In this document: in pieces, positions 42,834 to 55,262 of the stretch
How positions within the stretch are numbered: position 1 is the stretch's first letter
How the letters are laid out: each line of letters starts with the position of its first letter
Origin: Calonectria ilicicola
Taxonomy: Eukaryota; Ascomycota; Sordariomycetes; Hypocreales; Nectriaceae
Direction of reading: 5' to 3'
DNA length: 64,000 bases
Assembly (NCBI GenBank): GCA_020809705.1
Contig: CP085825.1
Coordinates: 2,294,001 to 2,358,000 of the forward strand
Notes under the pieces: generated by a model
What the model was told of the DNA's origin: nothing
Database searches by the model: none
The model's input: the letters and a program-made list of their open reading frames with translations, nothing else
Made by a program: the position numbers and the translations under genes

Positions 42834-44726
42834 TCATGAATGTCTGATCCTGGCGCTCTTCGCGCTTCCTATACCGGCGGCCTTTCGCTTCAAAAAATGC
42901 TCACGTAGTTTTGCACGTTCCTCAGCGGACCTTCGCTGAGGCGTTGAGCCTGATTTTGCACTGGCAGCGAGTCTTTGGAAATATTGCGACGGTCGAGGAG
43001 GTTTCGCTCTTGAAGTCGGCGTATTTATGGTTGAAGGAAGAGCAGAAGAATCCCAAGTGGGTGACGGAGGTGGAGGTACTTGAGTCAAGACCTCACGAGG
43101 TTGTGACACCTTTGGTAGAGTTGGCGTCGGCGTTGGTGTTGAACTCAACTGTTCTTGTGATGGTTTCTGAGTGTCCGTCTCCATACTACCATCAAGGCTC
43201 ATGGGCGTGGGTCGTTTTTCAGCAACAGACTCCTCGGCATCATTATTAATCATCCTTCGAGCACCTGCGACCTCCTTTGGATAATAATCGAGGATATAGC
43301 CAAGGTTGTCTCTTGTCACCATCATACGGTTAAAAGTGAGTGGTCCCGACAAGTTGCTGAACCATTCAATCGCCGGAAGCGCTTCTTGTCTTAGTCCAGC
43401 ATTGTTCACGTAAGCCTGGTACCCTGGGAATACTCGGATAAAGTCGTCATAGAGACAATCCCGGAGTAGCCTTTGTCTCCGAAGAAACTCTAGACTTACG
43501 CAGGACTTGATGAATTCCCACAGGTCCCCATTGCAAGTTTCCTCATATGCTGGATAGGCCATCTTGAAGGCGGTGTAAGGCTCAATATCCCCACCCAGTG
43601 ATATCTGAAGAAGGGGTGGCTGGCTATCCGGGATGGCTCTCCGGGATTGGTCGGAACTAGTCATGGGTGGTTGAACCTGTGATTCCACAATCACGGGCTC
43701 TATACCATCCTCGCTTTGCTGATTATCAAGTTCGTCCACGTCAATAACCTCCACATTTTCAACAGATTGTAAAACGGGGCCTGGTGTTGTGGGCTCCTCA
43801 AATGTGGCAGGGATGACAGAGGAAGGCGACGTTGAGTTGGAGCTTTCGATTTGAGTAAACGTCTTTGTGGGAGCGAGTCGACTCTTGCCGGCCTGGTTCT
43901 TCTTTGGAGTTTTATTGTCAAATTGTATAATCTTCATACGCCGGCGCTGTTCTGGCGGAGGAGGTTGCGCGGGAGGAGCAGCAATCTTCTCGGCAACAAC
44001 GGTATTCGGGATCACGGGCTGTGTGGGGTGGGTCGGTTGTGCACACGGCGGTGTGTCCATGACGCAGGTTCCCGAAGCGACCGGTGATTCCACCACGGCC
44101 GTTAGAGTGGCGGCCGCGCGGTTGAGAGGAGGATCCCGGCGAACCTGTGGTTGGGGGAGCTCCATCTCAAGGTCCTCCTCAGGCGCCGAGGAAGGGGGGC
44201 TAAAGACAGGCAAAGGGCGCGGCGGTGGCCCCATGGGAGCCGCTTTGGGAGTTTCACGAACTATAGGGGACTCTATCGCTGCCCGCCGAGGCGGTTGAGG
44301 GCGCTCTGGAGACGAGTGCCATGAGATGGACCTTTCTGGAGAAGATGAGGGAGGGATGTCGCCTTCATCATTCTGCTGCGCGCGCGAGATATTGCGAGCA
44401 TCGGAACCGGTTGTTGAACGTGCAGGGCTATTATTCGACCCGATCGAGGGTTCAGGTGACGAGTGCGCTGGTAGCTGCGATTGTAGTTGCGATGGTGGTA
44501 GTGTTTGAGGTTGTTGTTCTGTAGATATCCTAGCGATATGCGCTCCCTTAACGGTCTTCAGGACATGGCCCGGGATGTTGACCATTCCTAGAGGTTTATT
44601 TATCAAATCAACAGCCCACGAGTTGGAATCTTCCAAGAGATCCTGTTGATCTTTTGGGATAGACGCGAGGTTGCGGCGCCTAAGGAGCTTCACGATGTCC
44701 CCTCCAGGGGACAGATTGAGCGACAT
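42834..44726 (-). CDS. Long disordered, probably nuclear protein; possible telomere or chromatin role
   Basis: A single-exon gene of 630 residues starting MSLNLSPGGDIVKLLRRRN. Residues 80-400 are rich in Pro, Ser, Thr, Gln and look disordered, with repeated SSPER-type motifs and possible nuclear import patches (EQRRRMKIIQ; TPKKNQAGK). One compact block near residues 395-500 looks folded and helical (AYPAYEETCNGDLWEFIKSC, LYDDFIRVFPGYQAYVNNAG). It reminds me of the small C-terminal helical block of fungal telomere end-protection proteins, but I cannot confirm this. A short N-terminal block (about 1-60) is also conserved-looking. The C-terminus is basic (HFLKRKAAGIGS). A further 5' exon cannot be excluded. 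Divergent from FAB1. Confidence 0.75.
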   Translation of the reverse strand: MSLNLSPGGDIVKLLRRRNLASIPKDQQDLLEDSNSWAVDLINKPLGMVNIPGHVLKTVKGAHIARISTEQQPQTLPPSQLQSQLPAHSSPEPSIGSNNSPARSTTGSDARNISRAQQNDEGDIPPSSSPERSISWHSSPERPQPPRRAAIESPIVRETPKAAPMGPPPRPLPVFSPPSSAPEEDLEMELPQPQVRRDPPLNRAAATLTAVVESPVASGTCVMDTPPCAQPTHPTQPVIPNTVVAEKIAAPPAQPPPPEQRRRMKIIQFDNKTPKKNQAGKSRLAPTKTFTQIESSNSTSPSSVIPATFEEPTTPGPVLQSVENVEVIDVDELDNQQSEDGIEPVIVESQVQPPMTSSDQSRRAIPDSQPPLLQISLGGDIEPYTAFKMAYPAYEETCNGDLWEFIKSCVSLEFLRRQRLLRDCLYDDFIRVFPGYQAYVNNAGLRQEALPAIEWFSNLSGPLTFNRMMVTRDNLGYILDYYPKEVAGARRMINNDAEESVAEKRPTPMSLDGSMETDTQKPSQEQLSSTPTPTPTLPKVSQPREVLTQVPPPPSPTWDSSALPSTINTPTSRAKPPRPSQYFQRLAASAKSGSTPQRRSAEERAKLREHFLKRKAAGIGSAKSARIRHS

Positions 44727-45764
44727 CCTGTCGGGCTTGGCCGGGGCCTTGCAACGTGAACGATAATGGGTGTCACATCTGCTCAGAAGGGTCGACGTTT
44801 CGGGGTTCGGTGAGACCAGGCTCGAAAGCGCGACAATGATTGAGGGATGCGACCGTGTTGGCTGTCGTAACCGGCGGCGAAATCGCCACCTGGGATGGGC
44901 TGGTTGATTCGATGTTATTTTTCTTTCCTTTTTTTTTTTCCCCCCCTCCTAACCTGCAAAACCCTGTGACGTCTCTCTAATTCCCTGCGACCAGCGCGCG
45001 TCGCGGCCAAGACAGAGGTCGCGTCCCCACTATGCCTGCGGGGTCTTGGTTCTGGCCGCCGCGGTCCTTGGAAGCGGCCCTTGGCGTGGCTGGTCGCTGG
45101 CTGGCCTGTGCAGCATCCCACGCGGGTATCGAGTACGAAAACGGGACCCTAGATGCGGCCCAAACAGCAGACTGGGTTGGGTTCTGCTAAGTACTGAGAA
45201 CGTCGATCTAGTTAGCCCCAGCGTTTCGGCCGGGGTCTGACGCCATTATGCCTCCCACCATCGACCTGAGAGGTCGACGCTGTCTGATCTTCGCGAGGCC
45301 TGACGTTGATTAGTTGCAAGTCCGGCATCTATGTCAGTGCCGCATTAGGCTGCTAGTGTATTCTCATCATATTCATTCAGTGCTTCTTTTCCTGACCCAA
45401 CCATAGCGCCTTGTCTTTCAGCCCAAGTCTTGTTTCGTTCAGATCAGCGAACCCTGAAAATCGGTCGCCTCGCCGGTGGCTACTGTCAGTGAGACCTTGG
45501 CCCGCTCCCTTAACATCGCCAACGCCGCCATGCCACCGACAACCCGGACCTAAGGTCTCCGACCAGCAACCGAGTGTCTGGGTAACAAAACAAGACCGGT
45601 GTCCATGGACACAGCTTCTCGAGCTGTGAGCTGTGAGCTTGGTGCCTTGTTGCGCGCTCAACCTACCACCGACCGTCCATCATCCAACAGCTGCCTCCCC
45701 CGCTGAACACGAGCCGAACCCAGGGTCTAGCCCACCTTTCACCGTCACCCGAGAATTCATCATC
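44727..45764. promoter_or_regulatory. Divergent promoter region, unknown gene / FAB1
   Basis: About one kilobase between start codons. It contains a run of T followed by C at about 44930-44946. The FAB1 frame is open upstream to 45633, but without an ATG before 45765. No factor sites identified. Confidence 0.5.
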
Positions 45765-48700
45765 ATGGCAAACAACGTCCCCAAGTCCATGACCGCCTCT
45801 TTGGCCTCAGGGTCTGCCGGCTCCCCCCTCCGAACCCGTCGAGACTCCGTCAACTCTATATCCGTTAGCTCCACGGCCGACAAGGAGCAGCTTGCCCATA
45901 CTCTCGACAAAATCCACACCTCAGCAAGCCAGTGCGACTCTCTCACAATTTTCAACGACTTTGCCCCTCCGCCTGGTGGTGTACCAGTATCGGAAAGCCG
46001 GGGTGCCGCCGGCGACTTGGTTCACCAAGGCCTTAGCGGCCTCTACAGTAGGCTTCGAGAGGCGGTTGGCGCCGGCAGTTCCTCCAAGACCAACTCCGAA
46101 GAGAACCCACCCGATAAGCCAGAGCAATCATCGAAGAGAACATCCATCTCCGGCCATGTTTCCAAAGCATCGATTAGTTCGCTTAATCGAGCCGACACCA
46201 CCGCCACCACATCAACCATCACATCACAAGCACCTCACACAACCGATGTGTCTCCATCAGTTGTCTCGGCTGGGAGTGCCGACAGTCGATCACAACCCAC
46301 TCCGTCCAAGTCTACGGGCATCAGTTTGATGACTGGAAGCAAGTCGAACCCTTCAAATCGGCCAGCACCCAAAGCCCCAAGCACTATTGCTGCGGACCCC
46401 ACCATAGCCCCTGTCACTGTGCACCGAGATGCGAGTCGTAGTACGATACGCACTGAAGATAGTGCTGGCCAAGGTTCCAGCCGAAAGAGTATAACAAGGG
46501 CAGATCTTCAGGCCCATTTGGCAACAGCTGAATCTACAGCCAACCTGTACGACCTCAAGGATGGTAAATTGCCACCGCGAGCCAAGCGGGAGGACACCTC
46601 TAGCATTGACGGAAGCGTCGACGTTCCAACTAGCCCAGCCAAAGGACCTTCCCGTGCGCCTCCCCCGCTACAAACTCGCGTGATTCGAAGCGACTCTATC
46701 GCATCATCTTTACTTTCCCCTGATAGTATTCGACGAAGGCCTGCCGTTATTGACCGCATCAGTCGGCCAAGATCACCCGCTGATCCAGCATCAAGAGATT
46801 CCTCGCTGGATCGCGGGACTGCCGAGCCCAGTCCGGTCAACACATCCGCTCATAACTCGGTGTGCCATGAATCATTTTCTCGGGAATCCCAGCCGCAAAA
46901 AATGCCATCCGGTGGCTTTAGGATACCCGGCACAGCAATGAGCAACGATGAAGCATCCGGGCAGGTCAATGCGCAGCTGGACAGGATGCGCAAACAAGTC
47001 CTAAACAAGGAATTTTGGATGAAAGACGACACTGTCAAAGAGTGTTTTCTATGCCAAGCCCCGTTCACGGCATTTCGCAGAAAGCATCATTGTCGGACAT
47101 GTGGTTGTATTTTCGACTCCAAATGTACGACTGTTATTCCGGGCGAGAAGTTTGGCGTCCAGGGCTCTCTTCGCGTTTGCAAGAGATGTTTAGAAGTGAT
47201 CAGCCGACGCCTTGATGGCAGTGGCTCCGATGACTCTGGGGATGAGCAGTCGTTCATGCCAAGATTCTTCGGCTCAAACCACGCCAAATCTTCCAGTAAC
47301 GCTAGCCAATCGAGGTTAAAAGAACCTGAATCTGGACTTGGATCAGAAGGCTCAGAAGACTCTCGCCCTGTTTCGACACCTATGATGACCATCCCTGCGA
47401 CCCGCCGCGTCGGGGAGAGTCGTACAGCTGCAGTCCTTGAAATTGATGCCCCTCAATTGAGTAGACCTGGCTCATCGCGGTCTCTAAAGTCCCTCACAGG
47501 CAGGCCTCATTCATCTGCCGGGCATAAACGACATCATTCAAAGCATGGCTTTTTGAACCGTTTTAAACCTGCTCCCGAGGAGCGAGCACCCTTCCGCCGA
47601 GGGATCGACGACGAGAACGCAAAGAAGCCAAAATTCCCAGCTTTCCATGACGATAACATCATCGACCCTGAATTGGCTGATTACATGTCAGACGAATCAA
47701 GTGAAGACGAACAAATGAGCTTATTTGCAACCATGGCCCAAGGAGATCTGCAACCAGCGAGCTTCGATAACGACAAAGCTGAATTCTCTCCATTTACTAG
47801 TGTTGGTAGAAAATATCGGCACAGGGCAGGAGAGAAAAGCATTAGTGGATTGAGCTTTGTTAGCAGAGGTTATGACGAACTGCCGGGTCCACCAGGCGTA
47901 GCTGGGCTTCGACGGCCCCCAAGGCGACGCAACACCAGCAATGTCAGCGGCAGTATGCATCACCTGGCTTCTCCAAGGCCCAAATCTGGTGTTTATAAAG
48001 GATTTTCGGCATCATCCGAATTGCTATTCTCAATGGACACTCCCAACCAGAGTGGCATTCACGTAATGACCAGGAGCGACTCCTTTCAGCATAAGAAGGC
48101 GCCTAAGGCAGAACTGAATGCGTCTAGTTTGCGACATGTTGACAAGCTGTTACATCAACTCCTTGAGGATACTGGCATTCCTAACCCACCTGCTTGGCAA
48201 AAAGCCTTAGTTCCTGTTCTCTTACGTGCGACGGACGATGTAGATCCGGATGTTGCCAAGGGGGAAGATATGGATATCAGACACTACGTCAAATTAAAGA
48301 GAATTCCTGGTGGCAAGCCTGGTGATACATCCTACATCTCGGGTGTGGTGTTTACTAAGAACTTGGCGCTCAAAAGTATGCCACGTCGAATTACAAATCC
48401 GAGAATCGTGCTCGTCACCTTTCCGATCGAGTATCAACGACACCAACAGCATTTTATGAGCCTGCAGCCAGTCATTGAACAGGAAAAGGAATTTCTACGG
48501 GTTGTAGTCCAAAGGATTACAAATCTCCGCCCGCAAGTACTCCTTGCAGAGAAAAGTGTCTCGGGAGTAGCACTCCAGTACCTTTCTGAAGCAAACATCT
48601 CAGTGGCCTATAATGTTAAGCACACGGTCATTGAGGCGGTTGCTCGGTGTGCTGAGACTGAAATTATCTCGTCCCTGGACATGTTGGCGTTGCCAGTCCA

Positions 48701-51700
48701 GGTGGGACGATGCTCCGCGTTCGAGGTCAGAACGTTTGTGAATAATGACTATCCAGGGAGGAAGAAGTCCTATATTTTCCTATCTGGATGTACCCCGGAG
48801 CTGGGCTGCACCATCGCACTACGAGGCGCAAACAATTCAACTCTCGCCAAGATCAAGCATATTGTGGAGTTCATGGTGTATGTCGTTAATAACCTGAAAC
48901 TTGAATCGAGCCTCCTGAGAGATGAGTCTATTGAGGCTCCTGAAAATGGCGATTCCATGACGAGCTCGCTTAATGCCCTGAATGAAAGCATCAGGTCTTT
49001 GAGCATCAACAGCATCGAAGTGTCAAGAGATGGCCCTGCGGTGGTTGTCAATCAAGCTCCTGGGGACAGTGAACCGCCTTCTCAAACAACAGCCGATAGT
49101 GCCAGCATTACCGGCACAGAGGACGCCGCATCTATATCTCAACCTGAGCCGGCGGCTGAAGATCGTGCAAAGTTGACTCCCCCTCAAGAGAGCACCGACC
49201 ATGTTATACAAGATCATGATAGCCAGGTCCCTGATGACGCTCCCATGCCGACATATTACAGTGATATGGTTTCCAAGTACGAAACTAAGATTCTATCTGC
49301 CTCACCCTATGTAAAGTTCACGCAGCCATATCTCCTTATGAAGGCGCGTGAGCAAGAACGGCGTCTTCTATACCTTCGGCAGTTACGGGACCATGATGTG
49401 GCTGAAGAGAAAGGGGATCCGGAAAAGGCTGGGCATCAGCGTTTTCAACTGATCAAGCCAGAAATGGTTGATGAAATCGGTCAAAAGGCACCACGTCAAA
49501 TTATGGAGATCCTTCATGCGGTACACGATGCTGAGTACGATAAAGCCTATTACAACTATCAGACACAAACTCGCCAGTGGGAGACTTACATCCAGGGAAA
49601 TATTGACCTATTTGACCCATACTCCCATCAAAATATTGTTGTGCTATACTCTGTCATATGCACAGAAACAAAGATCCCATGCACTGAGCCATACCTTGTC
49701 GCAATCAATTTTTATGACCAGCACATTGACACTGGCATGGATCCCGATTGTACACTGGGGCAATACATCGAAGATTTGGCTTATACCATGAGTCATATCT
49801 GCAATTCTAACGGTTGCGAACGTAATATGGTTGAGCATCACCGAACATATGTTCACGACCAATCTCGGGTTACGGTGTTTGTCGAACACGTGGCCAACCC
49901 TCCCCCCAGATCGCCCGATCTTGGCGATGGCATTACGATGTGGACATATTGCAAAGTTTGCAAGAAGGACACAGAAGAAACAGCCATGTCGGAGAGTACA
50001 TTCAAATATTCGTTTGGAAAGTACTTGGAGCTTCTTTTCTGGAGTCGGGGCCTGCGTATGAAAGATAACCATGAGTGTTCTCATGATCATCGCAGTGATC
50101 ATGTTCGATATTTCAGTCTTGCCGATGCAAGGATTCGAATCCACTGGGATCCGATCGACCTTCTGGAGATCGTTGTTCCTCGGGCCAGAATCACGTGGAA
50201 AGTTGCAAATGATCTCAAGCTCAAGAATGAAATATTTGCGAAGATGGAGGAGCGCTGGGGCAAATTCATGACCTCCGTGAAATCTAGACTCTCGAGCATC
50301 AGAATCGACAGTGTCCTTCCTGAGAAGGCAGACCTTTGCAGAGCAGAAGTAGACCGCCTTGTCGCCAAAGCCAAAGAGGACCAACCGATGATGGTCCGCA
50401 GGTTGCAGGATATCTACGTCAACTCCAAGTATTACGAAGTGGTGCCCTTCAATAGCATTGTCCGCGAAATGCTTGAAAAGGCTGGTGAATGGGACCAAGC
50501 GTTTAGCAAATTTGAAGCCGATTTCTTGGGCGACAAAGATATGCGCCAGTTGACAATTATGCAACTGAAGAAGATGTTTACAGATAACGAGTCAAAAGAA
50601 TCACTCGAATCTAAAGAGTCACTCACGTCTAATGAGGGGCCCCCGTCAACTGCAGATAGCGAGGAAAGACCATCGCAGACATTCACAGAGAACGAAGAAA
50701 AGAGTACGCAGCCTACCGACTATACAGACAATAGCATGGAGGCGAGTGTGGCCTCCGCACAACCTGGCGAAGAAAAAACAGCTGAAGATGACAAGAAGAT
50801 GGAGGCGCCTTCTGAAGTTGCTATTGAGAGGGTGGAGCATTTAGATCTCGCCCATCCAGCAACTGATGTTGCAAGTCGGGCTGAACAACTTCAATCAGGA
50901 GAAAAGGTCGACGCACCGTCTGTCCCATCTCAACAAGATTTACCCGAGAGGGAGATGCCATTGTCACCAACTACTGTTGATCATGATCCAACCGGGGCCG
51001 CTGATGAGATTTCTGCTTTACCATCTGAAGCTTCACCGGCTACCGGGCAAACCTTGACGGAAAAGGTTGATCAGATGCGTCGAGAGCAGGGCATTCGACC
51101 TGCTCAATCTGGAGATCCAGCCATTGCATCGATTACACACACGGAAAACGCACCATTTCGCAAATCAGGCCAGAGTGTGTCGCCCCCTATGGTTCGGGCA
51201 ACGTCCCATCCTGTACGGCCGTTGCCTCGAACCCAATCAGGGATTGCGAAACCATTTGGTGGTGTCAAGGAGACAAAAACCAATCCTTTGGAGACTACGA
51301 CTTCGGAATCGCCTGCTGAAACATCGATCAGAGTGGATAAGAAGCTCTCAGATCGGCTCAATCTATCTGCCCTGAAGAGCCGTGGCAAGGCAACGACATC
51401 AAGCATTCCTAGGTTCATACACAAAAAGAGAGAGTCTAAAGTTTCAACTCTTGCGAAACACTTCGAACAGATTAGTCGCGAGTTTGAAAATGAGCGCATC
51501 CGAGACAGGAAGAGACGCGCTGCAACCATGCGTCAACCCCGCACGATGTTAACAAGAACTACAACAAAGGCAATTGTAGAAGTCTACGACGATCTTAATG
51601 AGGCATTTGAGGAACCGTCACCACCAGCTGAAAGTGTTGCGGAACGAGAGAGCAAACAGCGATCGGCCAGTATCACTTCGCGCCAATCCGAGAGTGCTTC

Positions 51701-53296
51701 CAGACGCGAACCTCGAGTAGAGCGCTCTAATGAATCTCCCACTGAGCCTCCTACCGAACCGCCCACTCCCATAGAGCAAACCTTCCCGACAGATCAACAG
51801 CAATCAAAGGAGGAACACGATGAAATAACCACAGCGACCACCAGTCAAGGGTTCTCAGAAGATGAGGGCGGAGCTAGCGATCTCGAGCATTCTGCCACTG
51901 ACGAATACCTACCTGACATTAAAGAAATCGCCGATTCTCTCGAGCCAAGTACTGACATCCCACTTGAATTACCGAAGCATCAAAAGACGAGTCTCATGAA
52001 GTACCTCACAAATTTCTGGGCGGAGCGCTCGGCCAGCGGATGGACACAGCTTGACTATCCTGTCAACCCCACGGATCACATTTTTGTAGACTCTGACATT
52101 ATTGTGCGCGAGGACGAGCCCAGTTCTGTTATCGCTCTGGCCCTTAGCAGCGAGGACTATCAGGGGAAGCTGGGCAACATTCGTCGGGAAGCCCAGGAGA
52201 TGATGCACCGGGAATCCGAAAGCGGGGCAGATACAGAGCCCAAGTCGTTCCCCACGTCGGAAACTCCTGAATGGATGGTGTCCGAAACTGAGCTGGAGAA
52301 GAGCTTACTTCGAGTTACGGGCACTCATCTCAAGTACCAATTTCGAGAAGGTTCGGCGACCATGACCTGTAAAATCTTCTATGCCGAACAATTTGATGCT
52401 CTCAGAAGAAAATGTGGTGTGGCCGAACGCATTGTTGAATCACTATCTCGATGCCTTAAATGGGACTCTAAGGGCGGTAAAACCAAGTCGGTCTTCTTGA
52501 AAACTCTCGACGACCGCTTGGTGTTGAAATCCCTGTCGCCTATTGAAACCTCTGCCTTCCTCCGATTTGCTCCGGGATACTTTAATATCATGGCAGAGGC
52601 CTTGTTTCACGACCTTCCCTCAGTTATCGCCAAGATGCTCGGCTTTTTCCAGGTTTTTATCAAGAATCCTGCAACGGGCATAGACATCAAGTTGGATCTA
52701 CTGGTGACGGAAAATCTGTTTTACGATCGAACAGCATCGAGAATCTTTGACCTCAAAGGTTCGATGCGCAATCGCAAAATCCAATCAACCGGGGAGCAGA
52801 ATGAGGTGCTACTGGATGAAAACATGGTCGAATACATTTATGAATCGCCGTTGTTTGCGCGTGAGCACTCCAAGAAGCTTCTGAGGGCGTCTGTTTGGAA
52901 CGACACGCTGTTCTTGGCAAGACAGAATGTCATGGATTACTCTTTAATGATTGCAGTGGATGAGGCGCGCAAAGAATTGGTAGTGGGCATCATCGACTGC
53001 ATTCGCACCTATACTTGGGACAAGAAACTTGAGAGTTGGATCAAGGATCGCGGTTTCGCGGGCGGAGGTCGTAACAGGCCCACTGTGACGAGTCCGAAGG
53101 AGTATAAGTCACGCTTCAGAGAAGCCATGGCAAGGTATGTTCTACTTCTTGGGTTACAAGCCAACTCGTTTTATTGACTTCTGTGATCTTTAGATATATC
53201 CTACAGGCCCCCAACTGTTGGCATCTCTTTAATAACCCCCACTACCCTCACAATTATGGCCGTGCCAGGTTTGAGGAGCCTGAGATGCTTCAGTAA
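45765..53296 (+). CDS. FAB1: Phosphatidylinositol-3-phosphate 5-kinase FAB1/PIKfyve
   Basis: Makes PI(3,5)P2 on vacuole and late endosome membranes. Exons 45765-53134 and 53194-53296, with a 59-base intron near the end that splits the kinase domain; 2490 residues, in the range of fungal orthologues. First in-frame ATG at 45765. Domains in order: Ser-rich disordered N-terminus; FYVE zinc finger about 418-485 (WMKDD, RRKHHCR, RVCKRC all present, so PI3P binding is expected); Cpn60/TCP-1-like domain about 860-1060; Cys/His-containing region about 1150-1600; long disordered acidic linker with a short ESKESL duplication near nt 50590-50630; PIPK kinase domain about 2170-2480, with the ATP-binding Lys in RLVLKSL, the MDYSLM motif and IIDCIRTYTWDK. 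All catalytic landmarks are present. Identification is certain. Confidence 0.97.
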
Positions 53297-53824
53297 TGAA
53301 AGATTTGGTTTGGTACGCATCCTGATATAAAGAAATGGGAATACACAACTGCACAACTCGGAGAATAAAGCGTCTTATGTTATCATGACTATTTTCTTTG
53401 TTTTACAGGAATGAGAATATATGCTCTATGAAGGGAAGATTACTGTTATGAAGCGATTTTTGGCATGAGAAAGGACATGGCTGTTCAGGACTTGAATGAA
53501 GGATGATGTAGCTAGATACCCTATGGAACCGCTTCCTTAATTCATCTGCTCATTTTTTCGGCCAAAAAGTATTCGTGGATTTTTCCTGTGCTTTGTTGAC
53601 GTGGGAGTTTTTTTTTCCCTGGGTGGTTTTTAGTGATTGTCATGAATTGGCCGTTAGTGGCTGTTAGTGAGAGTGAGTGCTAAGTAAGGCCTAAGGCTAT
53701 TAGAGGCTGCTGCAAGTTGACGGGCGCCACATGGCTGGAGCCCCCACTAGAGAGCTGTCATGGCATCAGTTTGCGATCACAAGCAACATTTGCTACCTAA
53801 ACCAGATGTCAAGACACGGCGCAA
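53297..53824. other. Intergenic, FAB1 terminator side / MDM12 promoter
   Basis: Lies between tandem genes. T-runs near 53608-53616. A repeated TAGTG/TTAGTG motif occurs at 53630-53690. No gene seen. Confidence 0.55.
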
Positions 53825-55111
53825 ATGTCGATTGATCTCAACTGGGAGACGGTCACCAGCGGGCCGGACGGCGAGGCCCTCGCTGAACGAATCCGCATAT
53901 TTATTCACGATAAGTTTCAAACGGTGAAGCTGCCACGCTTTATCCGCTCCGTCAATGTCCACGGCTTCCAATTTGGCACCATCCCACCCACACTAGAACT
54001 CAAGGACATCACGGACCCGCTCCCAGATTTCTATGAGGAGGAGCTTGACGATGAAGAGAGCGAGGAGGAGCCATCGCCACCAGAGCACGTGAGCGTGTCA
54101 GAGAGAGAACGGCATGCACCTGGACCCGGACACGGACACGGGCATGGGCATGGGCATGGACGTGGGCATGAAAATGGCCCTGGGGAGGGCATGAGGCGCA
54201 AACCTGGAGGTCTGAGAAGTGAGGTATTGCGCCACGAGGCCGGCGGCCACGACCTGGGCAGCCCGTTTCTGGGAACCTCAACGCCTGGGTTTCTCGGAGG
54301 CTCAGGCTTGAGCTATTTCCAGGGCCACATGGGCACCGGGACGCACACTCCTCTGGCCGCCGTGGCGGGGGCGCATCTGGGCAGTAGCTGGATGGGCGGG
54401 CCAGTTGACCACTTCAAGGGCCAGACGCCCAGCCACAGCCGGAACCCATCGCAGGGCAGCATCTCAGTCGAAAATATGAGCGCCACGCTCGGTGTGCCCT
54501 CGCAGGGCCTGCGGGAGAAGTCGAGCGTATCGACTTTGGCTCCAACGTCATCGTCGGTGGAGGCATCGCGGCCTCCCACACGAGATACTCATCTCACAGG
54601 CTCTGCCATCGTAGACGATGAGGGTGAGGAACAGCAGCAGACGCCCCCAAGGCGCGAGCCCCGGGTTGAGGATGTGCAGGCTGTCTTCAGGATCCGATAC
54701 AGCGGCGATGTACGCCTGAACCTGACGGCCGAGATTTTGCTCGACTACCCCATGCCCAGTTTCGTCGGCATCCCCCTCAAGCTCAACATCACGGGCATGT
54801 CTTTTGATGGGGTGGGAGTTGCAGCACATATCCGCAAGCGCGTTCACTTCTGCTTCCTCAGCCCAGAAGATGCTCTAGCTGCGGTAGGACCAGACGAAGG
54901 TGACGAAGGCGAATCTAGCCCAAGGCACCCCAAGGCGAGATTCGGCGGCCTCCTACAGGAAATCAAAGTGGAAAGCGAGATCGGAGAGCGAGATGGACGC
55001 AAGCAGAGCCTCAAGAATGTAGGCAAAGTGGAAAGGTTCGTGCTAGAGCAGGTCAGGAGGATCTTTGAAGAGGAATTTGTCTATCCTAGCTTCTGGACCT
55101 TCTTGGTATGA
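53825..55111 (+). CDS. MDM12: ERMES complex subunit MDM12
   Basis: A lipid-transfer SMP-domain protein of the ER-mitochondria encounter structure. Single exon, 428 residues, starting [17 protein letters not shown], the typical opening of fungal Mdm12. The SMP domain is in two parts: the N-terminal strand-helix block (residues 1-75, [33 protein letters not shown]) and the C-terminal half from about residue 285 on ([39 protein letters not shown]), ending [13 protein letters not shown]. Between them lies a disordered insertion as in filamentous-fungal orthologues, here with a run of Gly-His dipeptides around residues 101-113. Everything needed for function appears intact. Confidence 0.96.
   Translation: MSIDLNWETVTSGPDGEALAERIRIFIHDKFQTVKLPRFIRSVNVHGFQFGTIPPTLELKDITDPLPDFYEEELDDEESEEEPSPPEHVSVSERERHAPGPGHGHGHGHGHGRGHENGPGEGMRRKPGGLRSEVLRHEAGGHDLGSPFLGTSTPGFLGGSGLSYFQGHMGTGTHTPLAAVAGAHLGSSWMGGPVDHFKGQTPSHSRNPSQGSISVENMSATLGVPSQGLREKSSVSTLAPTSSSVEASRPPTRDTHLTGSAIVDDEGEEQQQTPPRREPRVEDVQAVFRIRYSGDVRLNLTAEILLDYPMPSFVGIPLKLNITGMSFDGVGVAAHIRKRVHFCFLSPEDALAAVGPDEGDEGESSPRHPKARFGGLLQEIKVESEIGERDGRKQSLKNVGKVERFVLEQVRRIFEEEFVYPSFWTFLV
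54121..54172 (+). repeat. Gly-His coding repeat in MDM12
   Basis: Hexamer-like units of GGACAC and GGGCAT encode alternating Gly and His in the disordered insertion of MDM12. Such repeats readily expand and contract. Confidence 0.85.
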
Positions 55112-55262
55112 GGATGCGGCATGGCAATCATTATGGGTATATTCAAAAAAGGAACAAGGAGTTTCTCAGTGTCATGACATATTTACAGATATCCTTGGTT
55201 AAATCCAGGACTTAATAATTCCACCTCACTCTTCATATTGTGTGTGTTTCCTCCGCTGTACA

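Noticed and set aside
49644..50564. 306-residue frame antisense to FAB1
   Set aside because: It lies wholly inside the conserved FAB1 coding region and is its shadow.
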